From Candidatus Peribacteria bacterium (GTDB lineage: Bacteria; Patescibacteriota; Gracilibacteria; UBA1369; LOWO2-01-FULL-3), in NCBI GenBank assembly GCA_943359415.1, contig CALRHQ010000039.1:1-8834 (forward strand): DNA of 8,834 nt, written 5' to 3'. Both the position numbers and the translations under genes were made by a program. The notes under the pieces were generated by a model. That model was not told the origin of the DNA, did no database searches, and was given only the letters and a program-made list of their open reading frames with translations. Shown here one piece after another: positions 5,632 to 8,834 of the stretch. Each line of letters opens with the position of its first letter. Positions within the stretch are counted from its first letter, which is position 1.

Positions 5632-6081
5632 ATGCCAGAAGTAAGAAATGAAATAATAGTAAATGCAGAAGATCTAACTCCTGAAATCATAGCGGGATTG
5701 GACGACAAGGCTAGGGCGGACATTGTTGCCTCTTTTATTGCTGCTTCAATAGAGATCAGGCAAGGAATAAAACCTGAAACAAAGAACAAACCAAAAACAA
5801 GGACTGAGCTTGAGGCTGAAATAAAGTTATTTGAGTCACTCGCCAATATTTCAGGATTTTTGAGTAAAATCATAGGAGGAGCGGAAGGCAGGGTCTACGC
5901 TTCTAGGCTTCACTCATACCAAGCAAGAAAAGAAGAATTGGAGGAAAGAATTGCCGTTATGGATAATCCATCATTAGCAAAAGATGAGACAGGCTCTATT
6001 GCAGAAGCAATAAGAGGCAGAATGCGTCACCAATATCGTACAGTAGACTGCCAGGAAACTCTTGAGTCGGAGGCCGCATAA
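5632..6081 (+). CDS. Uncharacterised 149-residue helical protein
   Basis: I do not recognise this protein. It is soluble and mostly helical, with no signal peptide or convincing membrane segment. Residues 1-45 are acidic and include LTPEIIAGLDDKARADIVASFIAASIEI (15-42). A charged linker with KPETKNKPKTRTE (47-59) follows. A longer helical stretch at about 58-110 is broken by GFLSKIIGGAEGR (75-87) and ends in a probable coiled coil, SYQARKEELEERIAVM (95-110). The tail is hydrophilic. Codon use and composition resemble the neighbours, and the coding frame is supported by a matching promoter and an ATG. It is divergent from the 165-residue protein gene across a shared control region and upstream of valS on the same strand. 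I found no clear similarity between the two small proteins. A role as a small structural or regulatory protein is possible but unsupported. Confidence 0.7.
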   Translation: MPEVRNEIIVNAEDLTPEIIAGLDDKARADIVASFIAASIEIRQGIKPETKNKPKTRTELEAEIKLFESLANISGFLSKIIGGAEGRVYASRLHSYQARKEELEERIAVMDNPSLAKDETGSIAEAIRGRMRHQYRTVDCQETLESEAA

Positions 6082-6108
6082 GCAGTTTAATTTCAGAATC
6101 TTCTATTG

Positions 6109-6117
6109 TGATATAAA
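6109..6117 (+). promoter_or_regulatory. Possible extended -10 promoter of valS
   Basis: TG-A-TATAAA fits an extended -10 box (TG at 6109-6110, hexamer at 6112-6117), with no good -35 at 16-19 bases. It lies 42 bases before the valS ATG, in the 78-base gap after the preceding gene. No hairpin terminator is visible in that gap, so read-through from the 149-residue protein gene is also possible. Confidence 0.4.
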
Positions 6118-6159
6118 CTTCTAGTGATTAAAATCTCTATGTGTTCTTATTAAATCTTT

Positions 6160-8834
6160 ATGATAGAGATCGAAAAAGCCTACGAAGCAAAAAAATATGA
6201 AGATAAAATCTATGAAAAATGGGAATCTTCTGGTGCTTTCAAACCAAAAATAGATAAAAAGAAAAAGCCTTTTGTTATATCAATGCCTCCACCAAATGCA
6301 ACAGGAGTTCTTCATTTAGGACATGCTGTAATGCTGGCAGTAGAGGATATTATGATTAGATATCATAGAATGCAAGGAACGCCAACTCTTTGGATTCCGG
6401 GCACAGATCATGCATCAATCGCAACTCAGAATAAAGTTGAGCAACTTTTGGCAGAGAAAAAAATTACGAAATACGACCTTGGACGGGAAGAATTTTTGAA
6501 AGAAGTTGATATATTTGTAAAAAATTCACAATCCACTATAAGAAATCAAATCAGGAAAATGGGTTCAAGTTGTGATTGGACACGCGAAAGATACACTCTT
6601 GATAAAGGGCTTACAGCCGCGGTACAGCAAGTATTTGTAAAAATGTACAAAGATGATCTCATATACAGAGGTTCAAGAATTGTAAATTGGTGCCCACGAT
6701 GTGAATCTACATTGGCGGACGACGAAGTAGATTACAAAGAATCTAGAGAAAAATTATATTGGATCAAATATGGACCATTTACGGTAGCAACAACAAGACC
6801 TGAAACAAAACTTGGAGATACAGCAGTTGCGGTAAACCCGAAAGACAAGAGGTACAAAAAAATGATAGGAAAAATATTTCCAATAAAAAGTGCGCTAGGG
6901 GAATACAACATTGTTGTAATTGCAGACAAAGCAGTAGACATGGAATTTGGCTCAGGAGCCGTAAAAGTAACTCCTGCACATAGTTTTGCAGATTTTGAAA
7001 TGGCACAGCGCAACAAAGAAGTTTTCAAAAAAGCGGGAATAGAACCAATGAAAGAAGTAATTGATGAAAAAGGAAGAATGAAAGATAACTGCGGTAAATA
7101 CGCAGGAATGACCACAAAAGAATGTCGCAGAGCGCTCGTCGAAGATTTGGAAAAGATGGGGCTTATCGAAAAAATCGAAGACTACACTCACAATCTTTCT
7201 GTTTGTTACAGATGTGGATACACAATCGAACCATTAATCTCCAAACAATGGTTTATAAATGTAGATAAACCAATAATTAAAGATGGTGCAAAGAAAAAAA
7301 CAATCAAAGAAAAATCTATAGAAGTCGTAAAAAAAGGAGAGATAGAAATAATTCCGGAGAAATTTAATAAAACATATTTCAACTGGATGGAAAACCTTCA
7401 TGATTGGTGTATCTCACGCCAAATTTGGTTCGGACATAGAGTTCCAGTTTGGTACAAAATGGACGAGAAATCAAAAAAAGAATATGAAAAAAATCCGGAG
7501 AAAAATAGATACATATTAAACGATAAAGAAGCTATTTGTTCGATCGAAAAACCTGACAATAAAAATCATTACATACAAGATCCGGATACTTTAGATACAT
7601 GGTTTTCATCAGGCTTATGGACTTTTTCAACACTTGGTTGGCCGGAAAAAACAGAAGATTTTAAGTATTTTCATCCTACATCAGTGCTCGAAACAGGTTA
7701 TGATATTTTATTTTTTTGGGTAGCGAGAATGATAATAATGACAGAGTATACGTTGGGTGAGGTTCCATTCAAAACAGTATATTTGCATGGACTAATACGC
7801 GACAAAAATGGCAAGAAGATGAGCAAATCAGCAGGTAATGGAATTGATCCACTGGAAATGATTGCAAAGTACGGAACTGATCCGGTGAGATTAAGTCTTG
7901 TTATAGGAGGAACTCCGGGTAACGATATGTGCCTTTCAGAAGACAAAATTTCGGGCTACAGAAATTTCGTAAATAAAATTTGGAATGCTTCTCGTTTCGC
8001 ATTGATGAACATTTCTGAAGAAGATTTGCAAAAGAAATTTACTCCAAGCATGGCAAAATCAACAGCTGACAAATGGATTTTGACAGAGCTAAATGCGCTT
8101 GTTAAAGCGACAAACATTGACATGGAGAAATATAATTTTTCCGAAGCTGGCATGAGAATATATGAATTTATTTGGAATAATTATTGCGATTGGTATCTTG
8201 AAATTTCAAAGGGAGAACACAAAAATCCTATAGTTTTACTGCACGTTTTAAAAACATCATTAAAGCTTCTTCATCCATTCATTCCATTTGTTACAGAAAA
8301 ATTATGGGAATTGATGGGGGAAAAAACAATGTTGATTTCAGAAGATTGGCCGAAGGAAGATAAAGACATGGTATTCAAAAAAGAAGCAAAAGATTTAGAG
8401 GAAGTAAAAGAGGTAATTTCAAAAATAAGAAGTTTAAGATCTGAACTAAAAGTTGAGCCTGCAAAAAAAATAAACGCGATAATTTATGCAGGCAAACAAG
8501 TAAAACTTCTTGAAGAAAAAAGAGAAGTAATTGAAAGAATGGCAAGACTCGAGAATCTACAGATAGAAGAAAAAGGCAAAAAAATTGAAGGTGCAAAATT
8601 AATTATTCATGAAAATATAGAAATATATTTGCCGCTAAAAGATATGATTGATACGGAAAAAGAATCAAAAAGAATCAAAGAAGAAATTATAAAAAAAGAA
8701 AATACAATCAATTCAATTGAATCAAAACTTTCGAATAAAGGATTTGTAAAAAATGCTCCAAAAGAACTTATCCAGAAAGAAAGGGAAAGACTTGAGAAAG
8801 AGAAAACCGAGCTGGCCAAAATGGTGAAAAATAT
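6160..8834 (+). CDS. valS: Valyl-tRNA synthetase (runs off the right edge, nearly complete)
   Basis: Class Ia synthetase that charges tRNA-Val with valine and edits mischarged threonine. The frame is open for 891 codons to the edge. An in-frame TAA at 6151 fixes the ATG at 6160 as the first ATG. Landmarks: PPPNATGVLHLGHA at 43-56 (HLGH is the HIGH motif), WIPGTDHASIATQ, NWCPRC at 176-181, editing domain TTRPET at 211-216 with GSGAVKVTPAHSFADFE (264-280), VCYRCG at 348-353, ISKQWF, DTWFSSG at 479-485, ETGYDILFFWVARM and KKMSKS at 552-557. The anticodon-binding domain follows. The last 65 or so residues form the C-terminal coiled-coil arm of bacterial ValRS (LPLKDMIDTEKESKRI onward, from about 824). 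Only a few residues should be missing. AHDxxD of the editing site reads AHSFAD; the second aspartate, which holds the amino group in related enzymes, is kept (D278). The cysteine pair often found before DTWFSSG is absent. Confidence 0.98.
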   Translation, partial: MIEIEKAYEAKKYEDKIYEKWESSGAFKPKIDKKKKPFVISMPPPNATGVLHLGHAVMLAVEDIMIRYHRMQGTPTLWIPGTDHASIATQNKVEQLLAEKKITKYDLGREEFLKEVDIFVKNSQSTIRNQIRKMGSSCDWTRERYTLDKGLTAAVQQVFVKMYKDDLIYRGSRIVNWCPRCESTLADDEVDYKESREKLYWIKYGPFTVATTRPETKLGDTAVAVNPKDKRYKKMIGKIFPIKSALGEYNIVVIADKAVDMEFGSGAVKVTPAHSFADFEMAQRNKEVFKKAGIEPMKEVIDEKGRMKDNCGKYAGMTTKECRRALVEDLEKMGLIEKIEDYTHNLSVCYRCGYTIEPLISKQWFINVDKPIIKDGAKKKTIKEKSIEVVKKGEIEIIPEKFNKTYFNWMENLHDWCISRQIWFGHRVPVWYKMDEKSKKEYEKNPEKNRYILNDKEAICSIEKPDNKNHYIQDPDTLDTWFSSGLWTFSTLGWPEKTEDFKYFHPTSVLETGYDILFFWVARMIIMTEYTLGEVPFKTVYLHGLIRDKNGKKMSKSAGNGIDPLEMIAKYGTDPVRLSLVIGGTPGNDMCLSEDKISGYRNFVNKIWNASRFALMNISEEDLQKKFTPSMAKSTADKWILTELNALVKATNIDMEKYNFSEAGMRIYEFIWNNYCDWYLEISKGEHKNPIVLLHVLKTSLKLLHPFIPFVTEKLWELMGEKTMLISEDWPKEDKDMVFKKEAKDLEEVKEVISKIRSLRSELKVEPAKKINAIIYAGKQVKLLEEKREVIERMARLENLQIEEKGKKIEGAKLIIHENIEIYLPLKDMIDTEKESKRIKEEIIKKENTINSIESKLSNKGFVKNAPKELIQKERERLEKEKTELAKMVKN

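Noticed and set aside
5604..5873. 89-codon minus-strand frame with a hydrophobic product
   Set aside because: It lies opposite the 149-residue protein gene, and the promoter and start signals favour the plus strand. Its hydrophobic residues are the antisense of a charged helical protein.
6732..8819. Several minus-strand frames of 65-127 codons
   Set aside because: All lie opposite valS, whose motifs are certain. Their Leu, Ser and Phe bias is the antisense of Lys- and Glu-rich coding.
1..8834. CRISPR arrays, insertion sequences, toxin-antitoxin pairs, phage genes or riboswitches
   Set aside because: I saw no spaced repeats, transposase motifs, terminal inverted repeats or recognisable riboswitch cores. 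The two small unknown genes diverge rather than overlap, so they do not look like a toxin-antitoxin operon.

Overview
The window is AT-rich (about two thirds A+T by eye) bacterial chromosome with compact core genes and no plasmid, phage, transposon or CRISPR signature. Several traits suggest a reduced-genome bacterium of the Patescibacteria/CPR type. They are a regulator that joins sigma-70 region 4 to HARE-type winged helices, no recognisable Shine-Dalgarno sequence before any of eight genes, very short gaps or overlaps, and two small uncharacterised helical proteins. This placement is an inference. The standard code fits: about 2,700 codons contain no internal UGA, so the UGA=Gly code of Gracilibacteria/SR1 is unlikely.

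Layout. Positions 1-2771 hold a minus-strand group led by a TTGACA-17-TATTCT promoter. It contains the sigma4/HARE regulator, a HIT-family hydrolase, and the first 408 codons of the replicative DNA polymerase III alpha subunit (dnaE), which runs off the left edge. Hit and dnaE share one base (TAATG). A complete tRNA-Leu(UAG) with its own promoter lies on the plus strand at 2934-3018. It ends at a hairpin shared with the convergent nadC.

Positions 3085-4990 hold nadA-nadC on the minus strand, which makes nicotinate mononucleotide from iminoaspartate and dihydroxyacetone phosphate by way of quinolinate. The genes overlap by 20 bases and nadA has a TATAAT only 12 bases before its ATG. Upstream of them, two small unknown genes diverge from 5505-5631. 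That gap carries a perfect TTGACA-17-TATAAT promoter on the minus strand, a TTGACA-17-TTAAAT promoter on the plus strand, and an 11-base direct repeat between them. From 6160 to the right edge is nearly all of valyl-tRNA synthetase (valS).

The genes cover replication, transcription control, translation and NAD supply, so this is housekeeping territory. The least ordinary parts are the sigma4/HARE regulator with its own strong promoter and the divergent pair of unknown proteins with their shared control region. I did not find convincing evidence of a wholly new multi-gene system.
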